Source of the DNA: FEN-1219 sp963817615
Lineage (GTDB): Bacteria; Pseudomonadota; Gammaproteobacteria; Steroidobacterales; Rariloculaceae
Assembly (NCBI GenBank): GCA_963817615.1
Contig: CAWFPH010000003.1
Coordinates: forward strand, 124,001-188,000
Reading direction: 5' to 3'
Length of the DNA: 64,000 nt
Part shown: piece after piece, positions 18,449-27,228 of the stretch
Numbering within the stretch: position 1 is the stretch's first letter
Layout of the letters: every line of letters starts with the position of its first letter
Notes under the pieces: model-generated
Told to the model about the DNA's origin: nothing
Database searches by the model: none
What the model saw: only the letters and a program-made list of their open reading frames with translations
Position numbers and translations under genes: made by a program

Positions 18449-19280
18449 AGAGCACCTCTTCGGCGAATTCCTCACACTTGAACTCGAGCAGCTGCGCGTT
18501 CGGCTCGACGTGCCGATACAGCGGCATGCTGATCTTCCAGGGGCGCGAGAACACCTTCGGGTCCTCGAGCGTGGCCTCGTACCAGACGTGGTCCGGGCCT
18601 TGCGGAATGTAGCGCTCGACGACGTGCAGGGTATCGCTCGCGAAATTACCCGCGCGGTCGAGCCAAGATTGGCCGATCTGACCCGTCACGTCGACGACGA
18701 GCACGTCGCCTTCCCAATGGCCGTTCGACCAGCCCATCCAACTGTCGACCGGTGCATCCTGATGAGCGCTCATGTAGATCGTGCGCAGCGCGGCCGCGTA
18801 TTGGTAGGCAATCACGATATCGCCGTCCGTTTGAAAGATCTGGAACGGCTGCGGCATGTAGGTTGCGCGCGGAACACCGGGCCGATAGCACTTGACCTCG
18901 GGATCGGCCGAGAGCCGGTTCTTGAAGTTCTCGTCGCGCTGCTTCGCGGCTTCGGGCAGGTAAGGGATCTTGCCGATCACCGCGCCGACGCCGGGCATGA
19001 CCGCACCCTGAGCGCCGAGCTGCGGGTCCGGGCCGAAGGTCGCGGCGTGATCCTCGACGTTCCAATACGCGCCGCTCAGCGCTTGCCAGATCCCGTTCAA
19101 GTCGGGTTTGCCCGACGCGGTACGGTGCGCGACGACGGGAGCCGGCGCCTGCTGCGCCGTGGCTGGCGGCGCGGTCGCCGTGAGGCTTGCCGCGAGCGCG
19201 AGCGCCCATGCGCCGGTCGGCAGCCCACGGCGGCGGCTCGCCCGCGGCCGCGCGCAGCGTTCGATCGCTTCGCGCTCCAT
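18405..19280 (-). CDS. exported WxGDxLVV-family protein, type 2
   Basis: 291 residues from ATG 19280 (GGGGGA upstream). Arg-rich n-region and hydrophobic stretch (GAWALALAASLTATAPP) form a signal peptide. Core motifs: GKPDLNGIWQALSG, CYRPGVPRATYMPQPFQI, NGHWEGDVLVVDVTGQ, then VVERYI and EFKCEEFAEE. It is more distant from the 17423 protein than that is from the 52279 protein, but shares the (G/R)xWxGDxLVV signature and the PDLxGxW N-terminal motif. First gene of the group 19280 to 16972. Function unknown; periplasmic. Confidence 0.8.
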   Translation of the reverse strand: MEREAIERCARPRASRRRGLPTGAWALALAASLTATAPPATAQQAPAPVVAHRTASGKPDLNGIWQALSGAYWNVEDHAATFGPDPQLGAQGAVMPGVGAVIGKIPYLPEAAKQRDENFKNRLSADPEVKCYRPGVPRATYMPQPFQIFQTDGDIVIAYQYAAALRTIYMSAHQDAPVDSWMGWSNGHWEGDVLVVDVTGQIGQSWLDRAGNFASDTLHVVERYIPQGPDHVWYEATLEDPKVFSRPWKISMPLYRHVEPNAQLLEFKCEEFAEEVLYGHLRKPGTTPPRH

Positions 19281-19483
19281 CACTGATCCCCCTCGAGATT
19301 CGATCGGTTTGCAGCCTTCTGCCGCGCCAGCCGGCGCAGGCAGGAGCCGCAACCAATATGCCGAAGCCGGCCCTGCAACACAATCGGATGCGCGTCCGGG
19401 AATGCCAGCCGGCTCGAAAGCCGAGCGTCGCGCGGTCGCCGCGGGCGTCGCGCGATGCCGCCGACTCGCGTACGCTGGTTTTC

Positions 19484-20128
19484 ATGCCGGCGACGCTTTA
19501 TGTAGGTAATCGAAACTACTCGTCTTGGTCGCTCCGCGGCGCGTTGCTCGTGCGGCAGAGCGGCATCGACTGCCGCGACGTCGTGATCCCGCTCGACACC
19601 GAGGCAGGGCGCACTCAGATCGCGGACGTGAGCCCGAGCCGGCGCGTGCCCGTGCTGCACATCGATGGCCTCGTGATCTGGGATTCGCTCGCGATTGCCG
19701 AGTTCTTGCATGAGCTTCGGCCCGCTGCGGGGTTGTGGCCGAAGTCTCCGCAGGCCCGCGCGGTCGCGCGCAGCGTGAGCGCGGAGATGCATTCCGGTTT
19801 CGGCGCGCTGCGCTCGCAGATGCCGATGGACATCCGCGGCCGGCACACGGTGCCCGACGCGCCGGAGCTGCGCCGCGATATCGAGCGCATCGAGGCGATC
19901 TGGACGTCGTGCCGGGAGCAGCACGGCCGCGGCGGCGACTACTTGTTCGGCGCGTGGTGCGCGGCCGATGCGATGTTCGCACCGGTCGTGAGCCGGTTTC
20001 GAACCTACGGCGTGACTTTGTCGGCGCCCGCCCAACGCTACGCCGAGGTGGTGTGGGATTGGCCCGCGCTTCAAAGTCTCGTGGCCGAAGCGAAGGCGGA
20101 GCCGTGGTCGCTCGATCTCGGCATCTGA
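19484..20128 (+). CDS. glutathione S-transferase family protein
   Basis: 214 residues from ATG 19484. N-terminal thioredoxin-fold domain with NRNYSSWSLR, where the Tyr/Ser cluster is the usual glutathione-activating site of this GST subgroup; SRRVPVLHIDGLVIWDSLAI is the cis-Pro and glutathione-binding loop (the ES/DS motif here being DS). C-terminal all-helical domain includes YLFGAWCAADAMFAPV, the N-capping box region. Cytosolic detoxification or isomerase activity is expected; substrate unknown. Followed 45 bp later by the MOSC gene. Confidence 0.88.
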   Translation: MPATLYVGNRNYSSWSLRGALLVRQSGIDCRDVVIPLDTEAGRTQIADVSPSRRVPVLHIDGLVIWDSLAIAEFLHELRPAAGLWPKSPQARAVARSVSAEMHSGFGALRSQMPMDIRGRHTVPDAPELRRDIERIEAIWTSCREQHGRGGDYLFGAWCAADAMFAPVVSRFRTYGVTLSAPAQRYAEVVWDWPALQSLVAEAKAEPWSLDLGI

Positions 20129-20173
20129 CGCGAGCGCCGGCATCCGACGTGAGCACTACGATCGCCCTCTGAT

Positions 20174-20737
20174 GTGAGCCCCACCGTCGCGCAGCGGACG
20201 TTGGCGGAGCTCGAGAGCGGACTCGATGCGATTCGGCGCGCCCCGCGTGAGCACGGCGTCCTCGAGCTGATCGTGCGCCGGCTCGGCAGCGGCGTTCGCG
20301 AGGTGCTCGCCGTGGGGCGTCTCGAAATCGGCGGCGGTCTCGTCGGCGACCGCTGGGGCGCAGTGGACCCTCGGCGCGGCGAGGAGCTCACCCTGATGGG
20401 CGCGCGCGCCGCCGCGCTGATCGCGGGACCGCGCGAGCGCTGGCCCCTCGCCGGCGATCAGCTCTACGTCGACTTCGATCTCGGCACCGCGAGCTTGCCG
20501 CCCGGCAGTCGCCTTGCCATCGGGTCCGCCGTGATCGAGATCAGCGCCGAGCCGCATCGCGGCTGTCGAAAGTTTCGGGAACGTTACGGATTCGACGCGC
20601 TGCGCTTCGTCAACTCGGCTGTCGGCCGAGAGCTGCAGCTGCGCGGCGTCAAGGCGTCCGTCATCGAGGCGGGTGAGCTGCGTCTCGGGGCCGCGGTGCG
20701 GCGAACGGACGCGCCGGCCGCTCGCGGGGGCGCGTGA
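20174..20737 (+). CDS. MOSC domain protein
   Basis: 187 residues; GTG is the only start after the in-frame stop at 20150. The MOSC domain is recognised from GVREVLAVGRLEIGGGLVGD, GEELTLMGARAAALIAG, GDQLYVDFDL and PHRGCRKF. The last carries the conserved Cys of MOSC proteins, which in MOCO sulfurase relatives handles sulfur or binds molybdopterin. Small stand-alone MOSC proteins (such as YiiM-like) act on N-hydroxylated compounds or remain uncharacterised; no specific role is claimed. Confidence 0.8.
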   Translation: MSPTVAQRTLAELESGLDAIRRAPREHGVLELIVRRLGSGVREVLAVGRLEIGGGLVGDRWGAVDPRRGEELTLMGARAAALIAGPRERWPLAGDQLYVDFDLGTASLPPGSRLAIGSAVIEISAEPHRGCRKFRERYGFDALRFVNSAVGRELQLRGVKASVIEAGELRLGAAVRRTDAPAARGGA

Positions 20738-20928
20738 CAGCCGGGGCGCCGGCATCTGCGGCGTTCTGACGGCCGCTGCACCCGCCCGGTGCCCCACGGT
20801 CGGTTGTTGCCCGCAAATGGTGCATGTGCGGCAAAGCTATCGGATCCGGAATGATTTCGTGACGTCCGTGCGCGACCGTCGCGAAGGGCGGCGTAGAGTC
20901 CTTGGCCGGTCTCCGAGGGCTGTCGCGA

Positions 20929-21336
20929 ATGACACGTGACCACCGCTTCGACTTCGGCGAGCTGCTGCGGCGCGTGATGCGGCGCCAGCGTGCGGTCACG
21001 CGCGAGACGCCGGTTCAGCCGTACCACAGCGTGTCCATTCGGATCGACGGCCGCGCATGCGCGGCGGCCGCGGCGCTCGCGGGACGGCGATTGCTCGCGA
21101 AGGAGGCGCCCCTGCTGCCTTTGCCGCAGTGCGATGCGGCGACTTGCCGCTGCGGCTTCATCCACCACGACGATCGTCGCGAAGAGGATCGTCGCGCCGA
21201 GCTCGCGCGTTTCGAGGGTCACAACCACCGGGTCGGCACCGGCCGGCGGCGCAAGGATCGGGAGTCGGCTTTCGAGGACGAGTATTTCGAGTACGCCCAT
21301 CGCAAAACGCGGCCGCCAGGCGAGCGCAAGCCCTGA
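20929..21336 (+). CDS. small Cys/His-rich hypothetical protein
   Basis: 135 residues from ATG 20929. No signal peptide. The centre holds Cys68, Cys73, Cys75 followed by HHDDRREEDRR, a compact CxxxxCxC-HH pattern that could bind a metal. The C-terminal third is highly charged (GTGRRRKDRESAFEDEYFEY). The pattern of a few conserved Cys before DRR repeats recalls small uncharacterised proteobacterial proteins, but no named family is assigned. About 190 bp of apparently empty sequence separates it from the MOSC gene. Confidence 0.6.
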   Translation: MTRDHRFDFGELLRRVMRRQRAVTRETPVQPYHSVSIRIDGRACAAAAALAGRRLLAKEAPLLPLPQCDAATCRCGFIHHDDRREEDRRAELARFEGHNHRVGTGRRRKDRESAFEDEYFEYAHRKTRPPGERKP

Positions 21337-21435
21337 CGCTCGGACCGCGGGGCGCGAGCAGGCGGTCCACCGGCCCGCGGCGCGTCGCCCAGCGGCTCGC
21401 TGCGTCCCTGATCGCCGGTATTTGATAAAATAGAA

Positions 21436-21464
21436 TTGACTGAATATCTGTAAACGATAAACTC
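21436..21464 (+). promoter_or_regulatory. predicted hipBA promoter with HipB-type operator
   Basis: An AT-rich island in otherwise GC-rich DNA. TTGACT (21436-21441) can serve as -35 and TAAACT (21458-21463) as -10 with a 16-base spacer. Inside lies TATC-N7-GATA (21445-21459), an inverted repeat close to the TATCC-N8-GGATA operator of E. coli HipB. Its position between -35 and -10 would let the antitoxin repress its own operon. Prediction only. Confidence 0.5.
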
Positions 21465-21470
21465 TTTGCT

Positions 21471-21830
21471 ATGCCAAAGAGCCCCAAGGCGTACTCGACG
21501 CTACCTCCCGCCGCCGCGCGGGCGTTAGCCACGTTGGGCGAAAACCTCGCCATTGCGCGAGTTCGCCGGCGCGAATCGCAACGCGCTTGGGCGAAGCGGC
21601 TCGGGGTCTCCGTGCCGACCTTGATTCGCATGGAGCGTGGCGATCCCGGTGTCGGCGTCGGCATCTACGTGACCGCATTGTGGCTGATCGGCAGCACCGA
21701 CGGCTTGGCCGCGCTCGCCGCCCCGGCCGCGGACCGCGGCGCGCTCGAGAACGACGTCCGCAGAGCCGTGAAGCGCCGCGCCGCCCGTTCGACGGCGTCG
21801 GCGCGTGCGCGCACCGGCGCGCAGAAATGA
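21471..21830 (+). CDS. hipB: HipB-like antitoxin, XRE-family repressor
   Basis: 119 residues. Helix-turn-helix of the XRE type at about residues 25-60 (SQRAWAKRLGVSVPTLIRME), followed by a basic Ala/Arg-rich tail (residues about 85-119) that could form part of the HipA-binding or DNA-contact surface. It precedes the toxin kinase and overlaps it by ATGA (21827-21830), the usual HipBA arrangement with translational coupling. It should bind the toxin and repress the promoter just upstream. Confidence 0.85.
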   Translation: MPKSPKAYSTLPPAAARALATLGENLAIARVRRRESQRAWAKRLGVSVPTLIRMERGDPGVGVGIYVTALWLIGSTDGLAALAAPAADRGALENDVRRAVKRRAARSTASARARTGAQK

Positions 21831-23080
21831 CGGATCGCGTGCTCGAGGGCGCGGGCTACACACCGTCGGACCGCCTGTATTTGTGGTTGCTGACGCAGCC
21901 GCAGCGTCCGCGGCCGGTTGGCGAGCTCAACCTCGTGCGCACGACGCACGGCGTGTCGTTGCGCTATGCGGATTCGTGGCTCAGCTCGGGTTTTGCGCTG
22001 AGCGAAGACCTGCCGTTGATCGGTGGAGAGTTTCTACCGGCCGAGAAAGACACGGCCGCCGGCGCCGTCGACGATGCGCGGCCCGATCGCTGGGGTGAGC
22101 AAGTGATTCGGGTGGTCGATCGGCCGCCGCGGCTCTCGCTGCTCGAGTACCTTTACTTTGCGGGCGACGACCGCTTCGGCGCGCTGGGCGTATCGACTTC
22201 CGCCGACGAGTATTTGCCGCGGCGCCTCGGGCCGTTGCCGACCTTGCGCGATGCGGATCGGATCCAGGAGCTCATTCGCAAGGTCCAGGCGAACGAGCCG
22301 GTCGCGCAGGCGCAGCGGCGGCTCATCTCGCCGGGCGCCACGATGGGCGGCGCGAAGCCGAAGGGGCTGATCGAGATCGACGGCGCGCAATGGGTCGTGA
22401 AATTCTCCGACGGCGACCCGGCGGACACGCCGCTGATCGAGCACGCTGCGATGACGCTTGCACAGGCCGCCGACATTCGCGTCGCGCCGACGTTGCCGAT
22501 ACGGCTCGTCGACGGTCACGCCGTCGCGGTGAAGCGCTTCGACCGCACAGTGGCCGGCCGGGTGCACGCGTTGTCCGCATGCGTCGCGCTGCGTGCGGCG
22601 GCCGAGCCCTTCGGCTATCCCGAGCTCGCGCAGCTCTTGCGGCGGCGCGGCGTGACGGAGGGTGAAGCCTACGTCGTCGAGATGCGGGAGTTGTTCCGCA
22701 GAATGGTGTTCAACATTCTGCTCGACAACACCGATGACCATGAGAAGAATCACGCGATCATCGTTACCGATTCGCAGCGCTACGCGCTCGCCCCGGCGTT
22801 CGACGTGCTGCCGTCCGGCCAGGCCCTGGGTTTTCAGCAAATGCGCGTGGGCGAAGCCGAGGCCGACTCGACGTTGAGCAACGCGCTGTCGCTGTCGAGG
22901 CTATTCGCGCTGGCGCCCGACGAGGCGATTCGAGAGGTGCGCACCGTTGCGCGCGTCGTCGAGCGATGGAAAGATCACTTCCGAAGCGTCGGTGTGCGCG
23001 GCGGCGATGTCGACCTCTACGCCGAGCAAATCGACCGGCCGTTTCTGCGCGATCAGCGCACCGAATTCCTCGGCTCCTAA
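21827..23080 (+). CDS. hipA: HipA-like serine/threonine-protein kinase toxin
   Basis: 417 residues. N-terminal HipA-N1 domain (GELNLVRTTHGVSLRYADSW). Glycine-rich ATP loop GATMGGAKPK at 170-179. Catalytic loop NTDDHEKN at 301-308, with Asp303 and Asn308 aligning with D309 and N314 of E. coli HipA, and Asp326 (APAFDVLPS) with D332. All kinase residues are thus present. Characterised HipA kinases phosphorylate glutamyl-tRNA synthetase or other synthetases and halt translation, causing dormancy; the target here is not known. Coupled to hipB by a 4-bp overlap; converges on the dehydrogenase gene. Confidence 0.9.
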   Translation: MTDRVLEGAGYTPSDRLYLWLLTQPQRPRPVGELNLVRTTHGVSLRYADSWLSSGFALSEDLPLIGGEFLPAEKDTAAGAVDDARPDRWGEQVIRVVDRPPRLSLLEYLYFAGDDRFGALGVSTSADEYLPRRLGPLPTLRDADRIQELIRKVQANEPVAQAQRRLISPGATMGGAKPKGLIEIDGAQWVVKFSDGDPADTPLIEHAAMTLAQAADIRVAPTLPIRLVDGHAVAVKRFDRTVAGRVHALSACVALRAAAEPFGYPELAQLLRRRGVTEGEAYVVEMRELFRRMVFNILLDNTDDHEKNHAIIVTDSQRYALAPAFDVLPSGQALGFQQMRVGEAEADSTLSNALSLSRLFALAPDEAIREVRTVARVVERWKDHFRSVGVRGGDVDLYAEQIDRPFLRDQRTEFLGS

Positions 23081-23148
23081 CGCAGTTCGAATCGCCGGGA
23101 CGACGCGCGGATCGGCGCGATCCATGCGATCCCTGCGGGCGGCCACCC

Positions 23149-26100
23149 TCAGACCACCGGACGTCCCGGCTGGGCGCCGCCGTCGGCTGCGCTCGGTCGC
23201 CGGAGCGCGGCCGCAAGCACGCGCGCGACGTGCACGGCGCTGCGGCCTGCGCCGTCGCGGATTTGGTGGCGACAGCTCGTGCCGTCGGCGACGATCACGG
23301 TATCTGCGGCGGCGCCGCGCACGGCAGGCAGCAGCGCGAGCTCGGCCATCTTGAGCGACGTCTCGAGGTGGCGCGCCTCGTAGCCGAACGCGCCGGCCAT
23401 GCCGCAGCAGCCGGACGCGATCGTCTCCACCTCGAGGCCGGGGACGAGCCGGAGCGCCGCGACGACGGCCGGCATTGCGCCGAAAGCCTTCTGATGGCAA
23501 TGGCCGTGCACGAGCGCGCGGGCGTGCGGCGAGCGCTCGAGCGGCAGCGTGAGCCGGCCCGCGTCGCGTTCGCGGATCAGAAATTCCTCGAACGTCATCG
23601 CGGCGGAGGCGAGCGCTGCACTGCCGTCTCCTGGCAGCAGCGTCCGAAACTCGTCGCGCAGCCCGAGCAGGCACGACGGCTCGAGCCCGATCACCGGCAG
23701 GCCGCGCGCGACGTAGGGCGCGAGCGCCTCGAGCGTGCGCCGCGCCTCACGGCGAGCCGCGGCGACCATGCCCGTCGCGAGGTAGGTGCGGCCGCAGCAC
23801 AGCGGCCGGCCACGGTCGGCGGCCGAGGCGACCCGCACCGAATAGCCGCCGGCCGCGAGCACGTGGACGGCCGCGCGCAGGTTCTCGGGCTCGAAGTACA
23901 TATTGAAGGTGTCCGGGAGCAGCACGACTTCGCGCGCGGGCGCCCCGTGCGGCATCGCCTCGCGCGGCACGGCGCCCGCCGGCACCGCGCCGGCCGCCGT
24001 CGCGGGCACCTCGGCCTGGCCGCGGAAGAAGTCGCGCCGCCAAACGGGCAGCGTGCGCCGCGCGGCGAACCCCGCCACGCGCTCCGAAAGCCATGCGAGC
24101 CCGGGCACGCGGTCGCGCGCATTCGCGAGCGGCGCGAGCCTAGCCGCCGTGCGCGCGTAGCGCGGCAGGTGCGCGACGAGCCGGTCGTGCAGCGAGCGCG
24201 GATGGCGCTGGTGATACTGATGCAAGAACTCGATCTTCATCGCCGCCATGTCGACGCCGGTCGGGCACTCGCGCTTGCAGCCCTTACAGGAGACGCAGAG
24301 ATCCAGCGTGTCGTAGAGGGCGCGCGAGCCGAGCGCGTCGGGTCCGAGCTGGCCGGACAGCGCAAGCCGCAGCGTGTTCGCGCGGCCGCGGGTGACATGC
24401 TGCTCGTCGCGGGTCACTCGATACGACGGGCACATCGTGCCCGCGTCGAACTTGCGGCAGTGGCCGTTGTTGTTGCACATCTCCACTGCGGCCGCGAAGC
24501 CGCGTCCGCGATTCGCTTCGCCGACCTCGTGCTCCGACCAGTCGAGCGCAGTCGCGAGCGGTGCGGTGCGGTATTCGGGCTTGAAGCGGAACAGCGAGCG
24601 ATCGTCCATCCGCGGCGCCGCGACGATCTTGCCGGGATTCATCAGGCTCTTCGGGTCGAACGCGCGTTTGAGCTCGGCGAACGCGCGCACGAGCCGCGCG
24701 CCGTAAAGCGGCTCGATCCACTCCGAGCGCACCAGCCCGTCGCCGTGCTCCCCCGAGTAGGAGCCCTTGTACTCGCGGACGAGCGCGCACGCTTCTTCCG
24801 CTATCGCTCGCATGCGGTGGGCGCCCTCGGCGCTGCGCATGTCGAGCACGGGCCGCACGTGCAGGCAGCCGACCGATGCATGCGCGTAGAACGTGCCGCG
24901 CGTGCCATGCTTCGCGAAGACCTCTGTCAGGCGCGCGGTGTAGTCCGCGAGGTGCTCGAGCGGCACCGCGCAATCCTCGATGAACGACACGGGCTTACCG
25001 TCGCCCTTCATCGACATCATGATGTTGAGGCCCGCCTTGCGGACCTCCCAAAGGTCGCGCTGCGGCGCCGGGTTCGTCAGCGCGACTACGCTGCCGGGGA
25101 GCCCGAGATCGGCCATGAGCTCGTCGAGCTGCGCGAGCTTGGCCACGAGCGGCGCGTGCTCGTCGCCCGCAAATTCGACGAGCAGGATCGCGTCGGGCTC
25201 GCCGCGAATCGTGCGCTCGACCGTCGCGCGAAACGCGGGGATGTCGCGCGAAAGCGCGATCATCGTGCGGTCGACGAGCTCGACCGCCGTCGGCTCGAGC
25301 GTAACGATGCGCTGCGCGGAATCCATCGCGCGATAGAAGGTCGGGAAGTGCACGACGCCGAGCACGCGGTGCTTCGGCAGCGGCGCGAGCGCGAGCTTTA
25401 GCCTGCGGAAAAAGCCGAGCGTGCCCTCGGACCCGACGAGCAAGTGCGCCATGTTGAACGCTCCGCCCGAAGCCATGTCGAGGTTGTAGCCGGCCACCCG
25501 GCGCTGCACCTTCGGCACGCGCGCAGCGATCTCGTCGCGCTCGCGCTCGTAGAGGGCGCGCACGGTCGCGACGAGCTCGCGTTCGCGCGCGGACATCCCG
25601 GGGCGCGTGCCGCTCGCGTCCACTTCGCCGAACGTCACGGTCTCGCCGCTCGTGAGCCACACGTCGGCCGCGAGCACGTTGTGGACCATGTTGCCGTAAC
25701 GCAGCGAGCGCGCGCCGCAGCTGTTGTTGGCGGCCATGCCGCCGAGCGTCGCCTGTGCGGACGTCGAGACGTCGACCGGGTACCAGAGCCCGTGCGGTTT
25801 GAGCTGCGCGTTCAGCGCATCGAGGACGAGGCCGGGCTCGACCCAAGCCGTCTGCGCCGCGGCATCGAGCTCGAGCAGCCCCCGCAGGTGCTTGCTCGTG
25901 TCGATCACGAGCGCGGCGCCGACCGTCTGGCCGCACTGCGACGTGCCGCCGCCGCGCGGCAGGAGCGGCACGCCGCCATCGGCCGCGATCTCGAGCGCGC
26001 GCAGCGCATCGTCGCCGTCGCGCGGCACGACCACGCCGAGCGGCTCGATTTGATAGATCGAGGCATCGGTCGCGTAGCGGCCGCGGGAGAAGGTGTCGGT

Positions 26101-26166
26101 CAGCACCTCGCCGCCGAGCTCGCGGCGCAGGCGGTCGAGGACGGGGGCGAGGGGCGATGACGGCAT
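23149..26166 (-). CDS. FAD-linked oxidase/iron-sulfur dehydrogenase, YdiJ-like (D-2-hydroxyacid dehydrogenase type)
   Basis: 1005 residues from ATG 26166, matching E. coli YdiJ in size (about 1018). N-terminal FAD-binding (VAO/PCMH) domain with PLLPRGGGTSQCGQTVG. FAD-oxidase C-terminal domain around ALVREYKGSYSGEHGDGLVR, a hallmark of D-lactate/D-2-hydroxyglutarate dehydrogenases. Then 4Fe-4S motifs (CNNNGHCRK and GTMCPSYRVTRDEQH; CVSCKGCKRECP) and a CCG domain (CCGMAGAFGYE). Expected to oxidise D-2-hydroxyacids and pass electrons to the chain via FeS clusters. Single-gene fusion of GlcD-like and GlcF-like parts. Confidence 0.9.
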   Translation of the reverse strand: MPSSPLAPVLDRLRRELGGEVLTDTFSRGRYATDASIYQIEPLGVVVPRDGDDALRALEIAADGGVPLLPRGGGTSQCGQTVGAALVIDTSKHLRGLLELDAAAQTAWVEPGLVLDALNAQLKPHGLWYPVDVSTSAQATLGGMAANNSCGARSLRYGNMVHNVLAADVWLTSGETVTFGEVDASGTRPGMSARERELVATVRALYERERDEIAARVPKVQRRVAGYNLDMASGGAFNMAHLLVGSEGTLGFFRRLKLALAPLPKHRVLGVVHFPTFYRAMDSAQRIVTLEPTAVELVDRTMIALSRDIPAFRATVERTIRGEPDAILLVEFAGDEHAPLVAKLAQLDELMADLGLPGSVVALTNPAPQRDLWEVRKAGLNIMMSMKGDGKPVSFIEDCAVPLEHLADYTARLTEVFAKHGTRGTFYAHASVGCLHVRPVLDMRSAEGAHRMRAIAEEACALVREYKGSYSGEHGDGLVRSEWIEPLYGARLVRAFAELKRAFDPKSLMNPGKIVAAPRMDDRSLFRFKPEYRTAPLATALDWSEHEVGEANRGRGFAAAVEMCNNNGHCRKFDAGTMCPSYRVTRDEQHVTRGRANTLRLALSGQLGPDALGSRALYDTLDLCVSCKGCKRECPTGVDMAAMKIEFLHQYHQRHPRSLHDRLVAHLPRYARTAARLAPLANARDRVPGLAWLSERVAGFAARRTLPVWRRDFFRGQAEVPATAAGAVPAGAVPREAMPHGAPAREVVLLPDTFNMYFEPENLRAAVHVLAAGGYSVRVASAADRGRPLCCGRTYLATGMVAAARREARRTLEALAPYVARGLPVIGLEPSCLLGLRDEFRTLLPGDGSAALASAAMTFEEFLIRERDAGRLTLPLERSPHARALVHGHCHQKAFGAMPAVVAALRLVPGLEVETIASGCCGMAGAFGYEARHLETSLKMAELALLPAVRGAAADTVIVADGTSCRHQIRDGAGRSAVHVARVLAAALRRPSAADGGAQPGRPVV

Positions 26167-26285
26167 GGGGTGCTCGGTCGGCTGCAACGGACGGCGGCCG
26201 TATTGTATTCAGGCCGCGGCCAAATACCGTAGCCGGCCACCGGCGCACGCGTGCCGCGGCCGGTTCCGCCGGGCGGACGGCCGGG

Positions 26286-27080
26286 CTAGAACTGGGCGCG
26301 CCAGCGGAAGCCGAGGGACGGCTCGATCTCGTTGGCCGTGCTGTAGGTGGCCTTCTGCATCTGCACGTCGAAGCCGACCTGCGCCCAGCCGAGCGGCCAC
26401 GCGCGGTCGTAGGTCACCGTGCTCGCGGTCTCCGGCTGCGGGCCTTGTACCTTCTCGACTTTCAGCCGCAGCGCAGTCCGGCGCCGCGGCCGGTGGCCCG
26501 CCATCAGGCCCGCGATCTCCGTTTCGAGGCCGAGCCGGCGGCTGTCGGACCCGAACGGGCTTGAGACGTCGAACGCCGCGGGCGTGGTCGTCGCTTCCAG
26601 CGTCGCACGGCTGCGAATCGTGACCGCGTGAGCGGCATCGGTGCCCGCGAACTTTTGATAGAATCCAAAATCAAGAATCCGACCCGTTTCGCCGCTCGGC
26701 GATCGCCAAAACGTTCCCTCGAGCTCGTCCAAGAACGGTACGGGGGATTGGAAGCGCAGCGTCGTATCGAACTTGGTGTCCGGGAGCTCGGCGCCCGCGT
26801 TTCGGTCCCCGAAATCGACGCGCGTCTCGAGCCCGATGCGACTGCCGAGCTCGAGCTCCGACGTCAAGCGCGGGACGATCGTCGTTTCGTGAGCCGGGGC
26901 GCGCAACGCCACGTCGGCTTTGAGCTTTAACCTGTCGGCATCCAGCGACAGCCCTGCGTTGCTCTTCGGGTTCTGATTCGCGGAAGATTCGAAGTACGGT
27001 GTGAGCTCGGCTGCCGCGGCGCCGATCTCGAGCGAGGCGCACGCAAAGAGCAGCGCCATACGAGGCATGTGCCGGCCCAT
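26286..27080 (-). CDS. putative exported outer-membrane protein, unknown function
   Basis: 264 residues. Signal peptide (MPRMALLFACASLEIGAAAAEL). The rest is beta-strand-like with alternating charged and hydrophobic residues (LKLKADVALRAPAHETTIV, TKFDTTLRFQSPVPF) and ends FRWRAQF, with the terminal Phe typical of outer-membrane barrels. Twelve-odd strands can be guessed but not counted reliably. It lies upstream of and divergent from opgG. No named family is recognised. Confidence 0.65.
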   Translation of the reverse strand: MGRHMPRMALLFACASLEIGAAAAELTPYFESSANQNPKSNAGLSLDADRLKLKADVALRAPAHETTIVPRLTSELELGSRIGLETRVDFGDRNAGAELPDTKFDTTLRFQSPVPFLDELEGTFWRSPSGETGRILDFGFYQKFAGTDAAHAVTIRSRATLEATTTPAAFDVSSPFGSDSRRLGLETEIAGLMAGHRPRRRTALRLKVEKVQGPQPETASTVTYDRAWPLGWAQVGFDVQMQKATYSTANEIEPSLGFRWRAQF

Positions 27081-27228
27081 GTCGTTGCGTTTCCCCGATG
27101 TCCCCAGAACGCATGGCGAGGCGTCGACTCTAATTGAGTCACTCTCGGCCGGACCGGAAGCCGATCACTGTTCCGTGATTGGTATGGTTTGTGCTTGGTA
27201 GGTCTGCGCTCCCGTGCCGAAGGATTCA

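Noticed and set aside
20738..20928. short frames between the MOSC gene and the Cys/His protein
   Set aside because: No SD, no coding bias toward either strand and no similarity to known families.
22966..25401. 811-residue reading frame on the + strand opposite the YdiJ-like gene
   Set aside because: Low-complexity Arg/Ala/His composition, no domain, and full overlap with a well-supported gene; typical antisense shadow in GC-rich DNA.
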